Source of the DNA: DATARH01 sp963712835 | GTDB lineage: Bacteria > Pseudomonadota > Alphaproteobacteria > ATCC43930 > CGMCC-115725 | NCBI GenBank assembly: GCA_963712835.1 | Contig: CAVQJJ010000014.1 | Coordinates: forward strand, 1-64,000 | Reading direction: 5' to 3' | DNA length: 64,000 bases | In this document: one piece after another, positions 1 through 9,340 of the stretch | Layout: the number at the start of each line of letters is the position of its first letter | How positions within the stretch are numbered: position 1 is the first letter of the stretch | Notes under the pieces: model-generated | Databases searched by the model: none | The model's input: the letters and a program-made list of their open reading frames with translations, nothing else | What the model was told of the DNA's origin: nothing | Made by a program: the position numbers and the translations under genes

Positions 1-66
1 CGAAGCTGTGGCGCGGCGATAACATAGGGTAGACTGGCGGCGACAACCTCTGGGGGAGGCCGCCGG

Positions 67-2151
67 ATGAAGCGGCTGTTGATCGCCCTTGTCGCCGCGT
101 TGCTGCTGTTTGGCGCCGCCGCCCGCGCGCATGATGCCGCCGAGCCGGCGAGTCCGGCGGCGATGCCGCAAATGACCGGCTGGTTCGAGCGGACCGTCGG
201 CCAGCTCGAGAACGAGGCGACATCCGACGTCTCGATGGCTCCAGACGTGTGGTCGGCCGTCAGCCGCGAATGGCGCTCGTTCGACCGCAACGGCTCGGCC
301 GGCTGGGTACTTGTCGATATCGCCTGGGTCGCCGCAGCAGCGCTTTTCGGGCTGTTTGTCGAGCGCCTCGCCGCTAATGCCGCCAGCCGCCGCGCGCGAC
401 GGCGCATCGCACGGCGCGAAGACGGGCCCCATCTCGTCGATCTGCTGGGCCTTGTCGCCGCCGATCTATTAGGGCTCGTGGCATTTTACGGTGTCTTCAT
501 GGCGGCCCAGCGCCATTTCCTGCCAGCCGTCGGCGTCACCCCGCTCTTGGCGATGTTCGCCGCGAACATCCTCATTCGCTGGCGGGTGGCGGTAATGGTG
601 CTCCGTGCGGTCCTGCGCCCGGCCGACCCCGACGCGCAACTCGTCGAAATCAGTGGCGACGAGGCGTACGGCCTGATCCGGTTCGTGTCGGCCTCGATCC
701 TCGCGATGATCGTGCTGGTCGGGTTCGGCCGTTACGGGCTGATGGACGAGAATAGCGGCGCGCCGCATGTCGTCGGGCTGATCAACGCGGTGCTCGTTTG
801 CCTTATCTACGTGACGATCGTGCTGCGCACTCGCGCCGCCGCCGAGGCGCTGATTCGCGGGCAGCTGAGCGCCGGCGTTATCGCCGCGATGCGCGCGGGG
901 TTGGCGGAGGCGTGGGTGCCGATCGCGCTGATGCTGGTCGCGGCGCTGTTCGTATTCTTTGTCGCCGGCCTCTCGCTCGGCCTCCTCGCGTATTACCACG
1001 CGGTGGTCTCGACGCTCGGCGTGCTCTTCGTGGTGATTGTCCTCGAGCGGTTGACCGAGCGGGTATGGCACGATCCCAGGGGGCGACGACGGAACGCGCA
1101 TGAGCTCGCCGTGCGCTCGTTCCATCGCTTGCTGCGCGCGATCGGGCTCGTGGCGGCTGCGTTGGTGCTGGCTTCGGTGTGGACCTCGGCGATCGAGATG
1201 TCGTCCGGGGCGATGGACACCGCGAGGCGCTCGATGACCGCGGCGGTCGTCACGCTCTTTGTCGCCTTTGTCGCCTGGGAGCTGGTGCGGCTGGCGATCG
1301 ACCGGCATCTCCAGGATGCCGGCGGCGGCCCGACCTTGCCGGGTGACGAGGACGAGACCGGCGCTCCTGCCTCGCGGCTGCAGACCGTATTGCCGATGCT
1401 GCGCGCCGCGTTTGCCGTGGTGATCGGCGTGCTGGCGGCGCTGATCGTATTGTCGCGGCTGGGGGTCGACACCGCGCCGCTGATCGCCGGCGCCGGCGTC
1501 TTTGGCCTCGCCGTGTCGTTCGGCTCGCAATCGCTGGTGCGCGACATCATTTCCGGTCTCTTCTATATGTGGGACGACGCGTTCCGGGTGGGGGAGTACA
1601 TCGATACCGGGCGCTTGAAGGGCACGGTCGAGACGCTCGGCATCCGCTCGGTCAAGTTGCGCCACCAGAACGGGCCACTGCATACCGTTCCCTACGGCCA
1701 GTTGGGCGCGGTCACCAATCTCAGCCGCGACTTCGCGACGATAAAGTTCAACCTGCGCTTCGAGCCCAACACCGATATAGAGCTAGTGCGCAAGACCGCG
1801 AAACAGCTCGGCCTCGCGATGCAGGACGACCATCCCGAGCTTGCTGCCGAAATCATGCAGCCGCTGAAGCTGCAAGGCGTCGCCGAGGTGGTCGACAACG
1901 CGGTGGTGCTGCGCTTCAAATTCACCGCGCGGCCGGTCAAACCGAGCTGGGTGCAGCGCGAGTACCTGAAGCGCATGGTCAAGGTGTTCGACGAGAAGGG
2001 CGTCAAGTTCGCGACCGGCGCGACGATGCTGCTGCAGCATGTCCCAATACCAGCCGAGTCGGCCGACCCGAGCGCCGCCGCCGAAGCCTCAGCCCGCGCC
2101 GCCGCGACGACGGTCGCCGCCGCGGAGATTGTCGAGGCGGCCGGCGGCTAG
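67..2151 (+). CDS. MscS-family mechanosensitive ion channel (large, multi-TM)
   Basis: A 694-residue inner-membrane protein that should open under membrane tension and release solutes during osmotic downshock. Residues 1-21 look like a signal peptide ending in ARA. They are followed by about ten hydrophobic segments and then the conserved MscS core around residues 470-515, where LIAGAGVFGLAVSFGSQSL is the pore-lining TM3-type helix and RDIISG follows it. The soluble beta domain and an Ala-rich tail complete the protein. It is over twice the length of E. coli MscS, which places it with the extended MscK/YbdG-like members. ATG 67 is preceded by a strong GGGGGAGG ribosome site. The family assignment is firm; tension threshold and ion preference cannot be read from sequence. 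Confidence 0.93.
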   Translation: MKRLLIALVAALLLFGAAARAHDAAEPASPAAMPQMTGWFERTVGQLENEATSDVSMAPDVWSAVSREWRSFDRNGSAGWVLVDIAWVAAAALFGLFVERLAANAASRRARRRIARREDGPHLVDLLGLVAADLLGLVAFYGVFMAAQRHFLPAVGVTPLLAMFAANILIRWRVAVMVLRAVLRPADPDAQLVEISGDEAYGLIRFVSASILAMIVLVGFGRYGLMDENSGAPHVVGLINAVLVCLIYVTIVLRTRAAAEALIRGQLSAGVIAAMRAGLAEAWVPIALMLVAALFVFFVAGLSLGLLAYYHAVVSTLGVLFVVIVLERLTERVWHDPRGRRRNAHELAVRSFHRLLRAIGLVAAALVLASVWTSAIEMSSGAMDTARRSMTAAVVTLFVAFVAWELVRLAIDRHLQDAGGGPTLPGDEDETGAPASRLQTVLPMLRAAFAVVIGVLAALIVLSRLGVDTAPLIAGAGVFGLAVSFGSQSLVRDIISGLFYMWDDAFRVGEYIDTGRLKGTVETLGIRSVKLRHQNGPLHTVPYGQLGAVTNLSRDFATIKFNLRFEPNTDIELVRKTAKQLGLAMQDDHPELAAEIMQPLKLQGVAEVVDNAVVLRFKFTARPVKPSWVQREYLKRMVKVFDEKGVKFATGATMLLQHVPIPAESADPSAAAEASARAAATTVAAAEIVEAAGG

Positions 2152-2212
2152 TTGTCAAAGCCTGCGCCGGGACGCAAGCTCCTCCGCGCAACATCCACGC
2201 GGAGGAAGCCCG

Positions 2213-3049
2213 ATGCGCATCGGCGTGTTCTATTTTCCGGTCGATTACGGCATCGACATCGTCGAGTTGGCGACCTCGCTCGAGGAGCGCGGGTTCGGCT
2301 CGCTCTATGTGCCCGAGCACACGCACATCCCGACCAGCCGCAAGACGCCGTTTGGCGGAGGCGGCGAACTGCCGCAACGCTACTCGCATACACATGACCC
2401 GTTCGTCGCGCTGTCCTTCGCGGCGGCGGCGACCAAGAAGCTGATCCTCGGCACCGGCATTTGCCTCATCCCCGAGCGCGACCCGATCGTCACCGCGAAA
2501 TGCGTCGCCAGCCTCGACCAGCTTTCGGGCGGGCGGTTCGTTTTCGGCATCGGCGGCGGCTGGAATATCGAGGAGATGGAGAATCACGGCACCGACTACA
2601 AAACCCGCTTCAAGCTGATGCGCGAGCGCATCCTCGCGATGAAAGCGCTGTGGACCGAGGAGGAAGCGGCCTATCACGGCGAGATGGTGAATTTCGATCC
2701 CGTCTGGTCGTGGCCGAAGCCAAAGCAGAAACCTCACCCGCCGATCTTGCTGGGTGGCGAGACCGACTACACCCTGCGCCGGGTCGTCGAATATTGCGAC
2801 GGTTGGTTCCCGCGTCCGCAGCGCGGCTGGGATATCCGCCACGAGCGCGACCGGCTGCGAAAAATGGCCGACCAGCATGGCCGGGACTTCGCCGAGCTGT
2901 TCATCTCGGTGTTCCGCGCACCAGCCGACGCCGCGGCGCTGGCCGATTATGGCGATGCCGGCATCCAGGAAGCAGTGCTGGAAATCCCTGACAACAGCCG
3001 CGACGGAATACTCAAGGTGCTCGACGGCTACGCCCCGCTGCTCCGGTAG
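2213..3049 (+). CDS. LLM-class flavin/F420-dependent oxidoreductase
   Basis: A 278-residue luciferase-like TIM-barrel oxidoreductase. It opens with MRIGVFYFPVDYGIDIVELA and has the family block SGGRFVFGIGGGWN near residue 105, which is typical of the TIGR03619-type group (probable F420- or FMN-dependent enzymes). The frame is open upstream to 2039, but that part overlaps the channel gene; ATG 2213 follows GGAGG and fits the family N-terminus. The substrate is unknown. It is a single gene between the channel and a dehydrogenase on the same strand. Cofactor (F420 versus FMN) cannot be decided without a structure or assay. Confidence 0.9.
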   Translation: MRIGVFYFPVDYGIDIVELATSLEERGFGSLYVPEHTHIPTSRKTPFGGGGELPQRYSHTHDPFVALSFAAAATKKLILGTGICLIPERDPIVTAKCVASLDQLSGGRFVFGIGGGWNIEEMENHGTDYKTRFKLMRERILAMKALWTEEEAAYHGEMVNFDPVWSWPKPKQKPHPPILLGGETDYTLRRVVEYCDGWFPRPQRGWDIRHERDRLRKMADQHGRDFAELFISVFRAPADAAALADYGDAGIQEAVLEIPDNSRDGILKVLDGYAPLLR

Positions 3050-3169
3050 CGTGCGTTCTTCATACGTTCTTCTCCCGATTTAAGCTTAGCTGGGCATTCG
3101 ATCCGGATTTGACAAGACCCCTGTGTGCGGTTTTGCTCTAGGCTGAGATCGAACACGGGAGAGAAACCG

Positions 3170-4132
3170 ATGCGCGTCAGCATCCTAGACGATTACCAGG
3201 GCGTTGCGCTCGACATGGCCGACTGGTCGCCGCTGCGCGACCGCGGCATCGAGATGGCTGTCGAGCGCTTTCCGTTCGCCGACGAGGCGGACGTGCTGCG
3301 CTCGCTGGCCGACAGCGACATCGTCTGCGCGATGCGCGAGCGCACTGCGTTTCCCAAGCACATCGTTGACAAGCTGCCCAAGCTCAAGCTGCTCATCACC
3401 ACCGGCATGCGCAACGCGTCGTTCGACATGGAGGCGCTGAAGGCGCGCGGGGTCACGGTGTGCGGCACCGGCGGGCCGGCGGGCGGCAACGAGGACACGG
3501 CCGAGCTTGCTTGGGGCCTTATCCTCGGCGCGATGCGTCGCATCGCCGAAGACCACGCCTTTATGCGCCAGGGCGGCTGGCAGACCCGCGTCGGCCACCG
3601 CGTCGCCGGCAAAACGATCGGCCTGTTGGGGCTTGGGCGGCTCGGCAGCGCGGTGGCGCGGGTCGGGCTCGCCTTCGACATGAAGGCGATCGCCTGGAGC
3701 CAGAACCTCACCGCCGAAGCAGCCGCGGCGAAGGGTGTCGAGCGGGTCGAGAAGGACGAGTTGTTCCGCCGCTCCGACGTGCTCTCGGTGCACCTCGTGC
3801 TGAGCCCGCGCAGCCGCGGCCTGGTCGGCGTCCGCGAGATCGGGCTGATGAAAAAGAGCGCGGTGCTGGTCAACACCTCTCGCGGGCCGATCGTCGACAC
3901 CGACGCGATGGTCGCAGCGCTCAGGGAAGGCCGCTTGGCCTATGCCGGGGTCGATGTCTACGACAAGGAGCCGCTGCCGATCGATCACCCGCTGCGCAGC
4001 TGCCCCAACGTCATCATGACGCCGCATATCGGCTACGTGACCGACGAGAACTACCGCAGCTCGTTTCCGCAATACGTCGAGAACATCGTCGGCTTCCTCG
4101 ACGGCAAGCCGCAGCGGGTGATCGGCGGCTGA
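3170..4132 (+). CDS. D-2-hydroxyacid dehydrogenase family protein
   Basis: A 320-residue NAD-dependent dehydrogenase of the D-isomer-specific 2-hydroxyacid family. The Rossmann signature GLLGLGRLGSAVA lies near residue 155. The catalytic segments follow in order: NTSRGPIVD (Arg region) and the C-terminal MTPHIGY carrying the catalytic His, with a Glu between them in DKEPLP. ATG 3170 follows a GGGAGAG ribosome site and matches the family start MRVSILDDYQ, so the upstream extension to 3125 is dropped. It probably reduces or oxidises a 2-keto/2-hydroxy acid; the true substrate is not visible. The acetyltransferase begins 6 nt after its stop, suggesting co-transcription. Confidence 0.92.
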   Translation: MRVSILDDYQGVALDMADWSPLRDRGIEMAVERFPFADEADVLRSLADSDIVCAMRERTAFPKHIVDKLPKLKLLITTGMRNASFDMEALKARGVTVCGTGGPAGGNEDTAELAWGLILGAMRRIAEDHAFMRQGGWQTRVGHRVAGKTIGLLGLGRLGSAVARVGLAFDMKAIAWSQNLTAEAAAAKGVERVEKDELFRRSDVLSVHLVLSPRSRGLVGVREIGLMKKSAVLVNTSRGPIVDTDAMVAALREGRLAYAGVDVYDKEPLPIDHPLRSCPNVIMTPHIGYVTDENYRSSFPQYVENIVGFLDGKPQRVIGG

Positions 4133-4138
4133 TGGGCG

Positions 4139-4684
4139 ATGACCGGCGATCTCGTTATTCGTGAGTCGCGCGACGACGATGTCGCAGCGATCGCCGCGAT
4201 CTACGGCCATCACGTGCTGCACGGCGTCGCTTCATTCGAGGAGGCGCCGCCGAGCGTCGAGGAGATGGCGCGCCGGCGTGGCGATATCGTGGGGCGGGGC
4301 TTACCGTATCTCGTGGCGGAATGCGCCGGTAGGGTCGTCGGCTATTGTTATGCCGGACCTTATCGGGCGCGCATCGGCTATCGGTTCACCGTCGAGGATT
4401 CGATCTACATCGACGAGAGCGAGGTCGGGCGCGGCGTTGGCCGGGCGCTGCTCTCCGAGGTCATCGACCGCGTCGCCGCGCAGGGCTATCGCCAGATGAT
4501 CGCGGTGATCGGCGGCAGCGAGACGCTGCCGTCGATCCGGTTGCACGCGGCGCTGGGCTTCGCGCAGATCGGCACCTTTCCGGCGATCGGCTTCAAGTTC
4601 GGGCGCTGGATCGATTCCGTGTATATGCAGCGCGCTCTCGGGCCGGGGCAAACGACGCTGCCACAGGAGATTGCCCATGGCTGA
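4139..4684 (+). CDS. GNAT family N-acetyltransferase (phosphinothricin-acetyltransferase-like)
   Basis: A 181-residue GNAT acetyltransferase. The acetyl-CoA pyrophosphate loop is VGRGVGRALL (motif A) near residue 100, preceded by the beta strand YRFTVEDSIYID. A late block, SIRLHAALGF then GFKFGRWIDSVYMQ, is characteristic of the phosphinothricin N-acetyltransferase (PAT/Bar-like) subgroup. It starts 6 nt after the hydroxyacid dehydrogenase stop and its 3' end overlaps the next gene by 8 nt, so the three genes look like one transcript. Relatives act on phosphinothricin, methionine sulfoximine or related small amines; the physiological acceptor here is not known. Confidence 0.9.
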   Translation: MTGDLVIRESRDDDVAAIAAIYGHHVLHGVASFEEAPPSVEEMARRRGDIVGRGLPYLVAECAGRVVGYCYAGPYRARIGYRFTVEDSIYIDESEVGRGVGRALLSEVIDRVAAQGYRQMIAVIGGSETLPSIRLHAALGFAQIGTFPAIGFKFGRWIDSVYMQRALGPGQTTLPQEIAHG

Positions 4685-5048
4685 GGCCTTTGCCGACCCC
4701 ACCGCCATCAACGGCTACCACGCGCATATCTATTACGACCCGGCAAAGACGCGCGACGTCGCGGCGCGGGTGCGCGAGGGGATCGGCGCCGCATTTCCCG
4801 CCGCGACAATCGGCAGTTGGCACGACGAAGCGGTCGGCCCGCATACCGTCGCGATGTACCAGGTCGCTTTCGGGACGCAAGATTTCGCAGTTCTGGTGCC
4901 CTGGCTGATGCTCAACCGCGCCGGCCTCGACGTCCTGCTCCACCCGCTCGCCGGCGACGCCTATGACGACCATACCGTCTTCGCAATGTGGCTCGGCGAC
5001 AAGCTGCCGTTGCGGCTCGATGTACTGAAGCGGGTTTCGGCGCGCTGA
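4677..5048 (+). CDS. DOPA 4,5-dioxygenase family protein
   Basis: A short (123-residue) soluble protein matching the DOPA 4,5-dioxygenase family found widely in bacteria and in betalain-related fungal enzymes. Conserved histidines are seen in GYHAHIYYD at the N-terminus, PHTVAMYQ in the middle, then LLHPLAGD and DDHTVFAMWLG near the C-terminus. ATG 4677 has an AGGAGA ribosome site six bases upstream; a TTG at 4671 is in frame but too close to that site. It overlaps the acetyltransferase end by 8 nt. Whether it still cleaves a catechol is inference; many bacterial members have no assigned substrate. Confidence 0.85.
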   Translation: MAEAFADPTAINGYHAHIYYDPAKTRDVAARVREGIGAAFPAATIGSWHDEAVGPHTVAMYQVAFGTQDFAVLVPWLMLNRAGLDVLLHPLAGDAYDDHTVFAMWLGDKLPLRLDVLKRVSAR

Positions 5049-5190
5049 TCTTGTCGTTCGAGGGTCGGGAACGGTTTTGCCCTGTCGCGCGTATACGACA
5101 CGACAGACACAGTCCCCCGACAAGCAACCTGCGTCTGTCTAGATGACCGGTGTGAGGGCCGGCCCGGAAGGCGGCAACCCGGCAGTGCGC

Positions 5191-5742
5191 CTACCAGGTG
5201 CGTTGCGGGCCGCAATCGACGTGCACGAAATCCGATTCCGGATAATAGCCGACGCCGCCCAGCCGGCACTGGTCGGCGAGGCTCAGCGCGGCGCGGTGCA
5301 CCTGGTTCAGGGCGCGGCCTTCGCAGCGCAGGTCAACCGCCATGCCGTACATGTGGTAGCTATTCGCCGCGACGCCGCTTTCATGCAGCCACATGAGATG
5401 GTTCGTCTCCGGCGAGCGGTAGCCGCAAACCACCTGAATCGGCTGATGAATTTCCAGCCGGTCGCGCAAGCGGCTCAACACGTCGAGCACGCCGGCATTC
5501 ATCGGCCGCACCTCGTCGGAATGGTGGTCGCGCAGTATCCAGTTGATGTCGCGCACCACCTCACGCATGTAGTGGCCGTCCGCCCAGTACACCTCGCGCA
5601 GGCTTTCGCCAGTGTGCATGTTGTAGAGGGAAATCGACCGGGGCGCGAAGGAGATCGCCGGAGCCGGTTTGATAAAGGCAACGCCGGTAGCGACCGCCGC
5701 AGCGCCGAGAACCCGACGCCGAGTCAGCAACGATGACGACAA
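5191..5742 (-). CDS. DUF882/YcbK-like peptidase M15 family protein, Tat-like leader
   Basis: A secreted YcbK-like (DUF882, M15 metallopeptidase fold) protein. The leader carries twin arginines in LTRRRVLGAAAVATG. The zinc-site pattern is present: NSYHMYGMAVD gives the first His and Asp, and FVHVDCG near the C-terminus the second His. GYRSPETN is the usual substrate-loop block. I favour TTG 5742, which follows GGGGAG and gives a compact Tat leader; a GTG at 5784 would add 14 residues but has no ribosome site. It lies directly downstream of a YcbB-like L,D-transpeptidase, the same order as E. coli ycbB-ycbK, so a role in peptidoglycan trimming is likely. Confidence 0.87.
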   Translation of the reverse strand: MSSSLLTRRRVLGAAAVATGVAFIKPAPAISFAPRSISLYNMHTGESLREVYWADGHYMREVVRDINWILRDHHSDEVRPMNAGVLDVLSRLRDRLEIHQPIQVVCGYRSPETNHLMWLHESGVAANSYHMYGMAVDLRCEGRALNQVHRAALSLADQCRLGGVGYYPESDFVHVDCGPQRTW

Positions 5743-5885
5743 TGCACTAAACTCCCCACGACAAGCTGGGGAACGCCTTAGCACCTGAAATTGGATCGGA
5801 CAACCCCCAGAAGTGCAGAAAACGCGCCTCAGAGGTCGATTTTCGCTGCGCCCCCGCCTAACGGTTGCGCACGCCTAAAATCTGC

Positions 5886-7505
5886 TCAGCCGCCGCGTTG
5901 GTTCGCCGGGCTCTGCTGAGCGAGGGGTGGTTGCGCGCGGGAAAGCAAATGCTGGGCGATGTCGGTGTCGCGCTGATAGACGTCCGGCCGGAACTCCAGC
6001 GTGCCGTCGCTGTCGATAAACGCGGTCTGGTAGACGATGAAGACCGGGAGCGGTTGCGCCAGGGCATGCCGGTAGGTCGTGCCGGTGTTGATGTTCTTGG
6101 TAATCTCGTCTTCGGGGATGCCAAGCAGCAGCGAGGCCAGCTCGCGCGGGTTCTGCACGCGCACGCAGCCATGACTGAGACGCCGGTTCTCGCGCGCGAA
6201 ATACGAGCGCAGCGGCGTGTCGTGCAGATACACGTCAAACCGGTTCGGCATCTCGAACTTGAGGCGGCCGAGCGCGCTATAGGGCCCCGCCTCCTGCAGG
6301 ATCGACCCGTTGTCGCGCATCGTCATGTGATGCCTGTCGAGGTAGTCGGGATCGGCCTCGATCTGCGGCATGATTTCTTTTTGGGCGATCCCGTAGGGTA
6401 TATACCACGGCGGGTTGTAGAGGACGCTGACGATCTGCGCCTGGAATTCCGGGGTCTGCTTGTCGGATTGGCCGACCACGACCCGCGTGGTGAAGATGGG
6501 CTGGTTGTTCTGGAACAGCTGCAGCTGCTCGCTCGCGGTGTTGACCCAAACGCGGTCGGCGGGGATCTCATGCGGCAGCCAGCGCAGCCGTTCGAGATTG
6601 ACCGCGACCTGCCGGGCGCGCAGCTCGGCCGGAACATTCAGCTCGATCAGCGTTCCGTTGCCGAGCACACCGTCTGGTGTCAGCCCGTGCCGCTCCTGAA
6701 ACTTTTTCAGCGCCTGGGTCGTCTCCGAATCCATCTGATCGGTTGCGTAGCCGGCGGGCAGATAGCCCTCGATCGCCAGGCGATGCTGCAAGATGCGGGC
6801 ACGTTCGGGCGATTGGGTCTCGGGGACATGCGGCCAGCCGCCGGCCTTGGCCATCGCGCGGTAGGATTCGTATGCGCGACGCAGAGCCGCGTAGTCCGGG
6901 GTCTTCGGCGCCAGCGCGTCGATCGTCGCCTTCGGATCGGCGCCGGTCATCGCGCTGTCGAGCGCGGCGACGACATCGACCGGGGCTGGGCTCAGATCCT
7001 CGTCATCGGTGCGCGCCTCGCTCGACACCACGCCGCGCGCCAGCGCCTCGGCATAGCCGAGAAACGCATCGGACAGCAGCAGATCGCGGTCGGTCGGCGT
7101 GAGCCCGGTCTTGGCGAAGGCGGCGACGTGAAAATTGTCGGGGTCGAGGCCCTGATCCTCGGCGCTCAGCACCGCGTGCCACAGCGCGCTTGACTGAGCC
7201 TGGCGCGTTGCCCAGATCGGCACATCGCCGTGCTCGTCGTAAAAGCGGCGCAGAAGCGTGGCATGCACTGGATAGCCGGCGATGTTGAGCGGACCGGTGC
7301 CGGCGAGCCGCGCCTTGATCTCGCTGTCGCCCGGTGTCGCATTTGGCGATGCGGTCGCCGGCAGCAAAGGGTTCGCCTCGGGCGGCGGAGCAGTGTCGTC
7401 CGACGCGGTCGCGGCGCTCGCCGATAACAGCATCACAACAGCAACCGCCGTGCTCGCGGAGAGCAGCGTACGGGCCGAGAGGAGGTGAGGGAGGGTCAAG
7501 CGCAT
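5886..7505 (-). CDS. YcbB-like murein L,D-transpeptidase
   Basis: A 539-residue periplasmic L,D-transpeptidase that should form 3-3 crosslinks in peptidoglycan. Order of parts: signal peptide (residues 1-35, ending ASAATAS), the YcbB scaffold domain, a peptidoglycan-binding domain around residues 245-290 (TTQALKKFQERHGLTPDGVLG), and the YkuD catalytic domain with the Cys motif LSHGCVRVQNP near residue 435. Length and domain order match E. coli YcbB/LdtD. About 140 nt separate its stop from the DUF882 gene start on the same strand, consistent with an operon. Confidence 0.93.
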   Translation of the reverse strand: MRLTLPHLLSARTLLSASTAVAVVMLLSASAATASDDTAPPPEANPLLPATASPNATPGDSEIKARLAGTGPLNIAGYPVHATLLRRFYDEHGDVPIWATRQAQSSALWHAVLSAEDQGLDPDNFHVAAFAKTGLTPTDRDLLLSDAFLGYAEALARGVVSSEARTDDEDLSPAPVDVVAALDSAMTGADPKATIDALAPKTPDYAALRRAYESYRAMAKAGGWPHVPETQSPERARILQHRLAIEGYLPAGYATDQMDSETTQALKKFQERHGLTPDGVLGNGTLIELNVPAELRARQVAVNLERLRWLPHEIPADRVWVNTASEQLQLFQNNQPIFTTRVVVGQSDKQTPEFQAQIVSVLYNPPWYIPYGIAQKEIMPQIEADPDYLDRHHMTMRDNGSILQEAGPYSALGRLKFEMPNRFDVYLHDTPLRSYFARENRRLSHGCVRVQNPRELASLLLGIPEDEITKNINTGTTYRHALAQPLPVFIVYQTAFIDSDGTLEFRPDVYQRDTDIAQHLLSRAQPPLAQQSPANQRGG

Positions 7506-7755
7506 CGCATCAACTTAGGGACGAAACCGTTTATAGTTTATCTCCATTATACATGTCGCGTCGCTCGCGGCCGGCGCCACTGCGCGCAAAGCCGGGCAGT
7601 TCTGCGCCGGGCGCATGGGCGGAAGCAAGAACATTCTGCAATCGACTTAGCGCGTCCAAGTAGTTCGGGGCATTTAAGCGAGTCGATTTTGCTTTCATCG
7701 GCGCGATCTTCGGGTGTTAAAGTGACAAGCAAGTGAATAACGGTGGAAGGACGCG
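7506..7755. promoter_or_regulatory. Divergent intergenic region between the L,D-transpeptidase and a small secreted protein
   Basis: A 250-bp divergent spacer. It has AT-richer patches near 7525-7555, upstream of the minus-strand transpeptidase, and near 7715-7740, upstream of the plus-strand small gene. A GAGTC (a GANTC CcrM site) lies near 7680. I see no reliable -35/-10 pair and no RNA gene. Confidence 0.3.
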
Positions 7756-8079
7756 ATGATCCGCATCGCACTCGCCGTATTCGTGGGCCTTTCCCTCGCC
7801 GGCTCCGCCGCTCTGGCGGCCTGTCCCGCTAACGCATCAAAAGCGCATACCGCTAAAGCGCGGGCCGAGGCGCGGAACTGCGCGAACCGCGTCAATCTCG
7901 GGGCGGTGCCCGCGATTTCGGCCAATGTCGTCGCCGGCGAACCGGCGCCGATTGTCAAGCCGCCGACATACACCGACCCGAAACCGTCGCCTTATGAGGG
8001 ACCGACGCTCGGCATGTCAAAGCCCGACCCCGGCGTGCGGGCGGTGCCGACCGTTGGCTATAAATGGTCGCTCGAATAG
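7756..8079 (+). CDS. Small secreted protein, unknown function
   Basis: A 107-residue protein with a clear signal peptide (MIRIALAVFVGLSLAGSAAL, then AACPAN). The mature part is short and has two Cys (in ACPAN and RNCAN) that could form one disulfide. The C-terminus is Pro-rich with KPPTYTDPKPSPYEGPTLG. There is an AAGGA ribosome site before the ATG. I recognise no family. The signal peptide and coding-like composition support expression, and the gene is convergent with citrate synthase, ending 4 nt before it. Confidence 0.7.
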   Translation: MIRIALAVFVGLSLAGSAALAACPANASKAHTAKARAEARNCANRVNLGAVPAISANVVAGEPAPIVKPPTYTDPKPSPYEGPTLGMSKPDPGVRAVPTVGYKWSLE

Positions 8080-8083
8080 GCGG

Positions 8084-9190
8084 TCAATTCGCCGCGGCGC
8101 CTTCCGGGCGTGGACCGATATAGGCCGAGCTGGGCCGCACTAGCCGACCCTGGCGCCGGCTTTCCATTGCATGGGCGAGCCAGCCGGCACAGCGCGCCAC
8201 GGCGAAGACCGGCATGAACGCGTCGCGCGGCAGGCCAACCGCGTCGAGCAGCAGCGCGGCGTTGATCTCGACATTGGGCTGCAGCGCCGGCCGCCCCGGT
8301 TTCAGCCGGGCAAAAGCATCGGTGACGGCCTGTTCGACCTCGGCGGCGAAGCCGAGCCGCCCGGCCGCGGGGCCAAGGCGGTCGCCAAGTCGGCGCAGCG
8401 CCTCGCCCAGGATGAGGGCGCGCGGGTCGCCGCCCTTGAACACGCGGTGCCCAAAGCCCATCAGCCGCTCACCGGCGGCGAGCTTCCGCTCGGCCCAGGC
8501 GGCGACATCGCCGCTCGCCTCCGCCTCGTCCAGCATGTCGAGCGTCGGCCCCGGCGCGCCGCCATGCAGCGGCCCGGTGAAGGCGCAATAAGCGCCGAGC
8601 GCCGCGGCGGCGAGCGAAGCGCGGCTCGAGGCGATGACCCGCGCGGTGAACGCCGAGGTGTTGAGCCCGTTATCGATCAGCGTCGTCCAATAGGTGTCGA
8701 GCGCTTCCGCCATCGCCGGATCCACGGCACGGCCATGCACCATGCGCAGGAGGTCGGCGGCGGTGCCGAGCGCCGGATCGGGGGCGAGCGGCGCTTCATC
8801 GCCGCGCCGACGCAGCAGCGCGCCGATCGCCACCGGCAAGATCCCGAGGATCGCCGGCGGGTCGGCGGCATCCGGCAGGTCGGCGAGGGCGATGCGCACG
8901 CCCTCGACCACCGGGCGGGATACGGCACGATCGAGCCACCGGTCGAGCGCCGCGAACGCGGCCTGGCGCGCCGCACCGAGCTGGGCGCGGAGCGCGTCTC
9001 GATCGGGGCGGTGGGCGAAGCCGGCCTCGGCGGCGAACTCCTCCCAGAGCAGCGCCACCGCGCCCTCATAGCCGAACCGGGCGACCAGCTCGACCAGGGT
9101 GTAGCCGCGTACCCACAAGATGCCCTGCGCACCGTCACTGTGGCTCAGCACCGTTTCGGCGGCGATCAGCCCTTCAAGCCCACTATCCAT
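8084..9190 (-). CDS. Citrate synthase family protein (short type)
   Basis: A 368-residue citrate/2-methylcitrate synthase-like enzyme condensing an acyl-CoA with oxaloacetate. The N-terminal block GLEGLIAAETVLSHSDG, the first active-site His in GPLHGGAPG, and the second in MGFGHRVFKGGDPRA are intact. Where E. coli GltA has NVDFYSG with the catalytic Asp, this protein has NVEINAA, so Glu replaces Asp. The C-terminus has RLVRPSSAYIGP in place of the usual Arg/Tyr block. ATG 9190 gives the family start; the frame is open to 9265. It is likely a second, non-housekeeping synthase; substrate (acetyl- or propionyl-CoA) is unresolved. Confidence 0.88.
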   Translation of the reverse strand: MDSGLEGLIAAETVLSHSDGAQGILWVRGYTLVELVARFGYEGAVALLWEEFAAEAGFAHRPDRDALRAQLGAARQAAFAALDRWLDRAVSRPVVEGVRIALADLPDAADPPAILGILPVAIGALLRRRGDEAPLAPDPALGTAADLLRMVHGRAVDPAMAEALDTYWTTLIDNGLNTSAFTARVIASSRASLAAAALGAYCAFTGPLHGGAPGPTLDMLDEAEASGDVAAWAERKLAAGERLMGFGHRVFKGGDPRALILGEALRRLGDRLGPAAGRLGFAAEVEQAVTDAFARLKPGRPALQPNVEINAALLLDAVGLPRDAFMPVFAVARCAGWLAHAMESRRQGRLVRPSSAYIGPRPEGAAAN

Positions 9191-9340
9191 CCCCGGCTCC
9201 GCGCCATGCCCCCGACCGCGGGGTGTTGCGGCGGCGATCCGAAGCGAGCGCCGCCGGATTGTCAACCCGACTGCGCGGCAGCGCGATGCCTGTCCGCCTG
9301 ATCTTTCGAGGAAAATATCAGGCGGGTCGCAGGCGCTTTC

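Noticed and set aside
469..1683. Long antisense open frames (for example 404 codons against the MscS gene, and many similar ones elsewhere)
   Set aside because: High-GC genes leave long open complements; these lack ribosome sites, are Arg/His/Gln-rich shadow sequence, and oppose well-supported genes.
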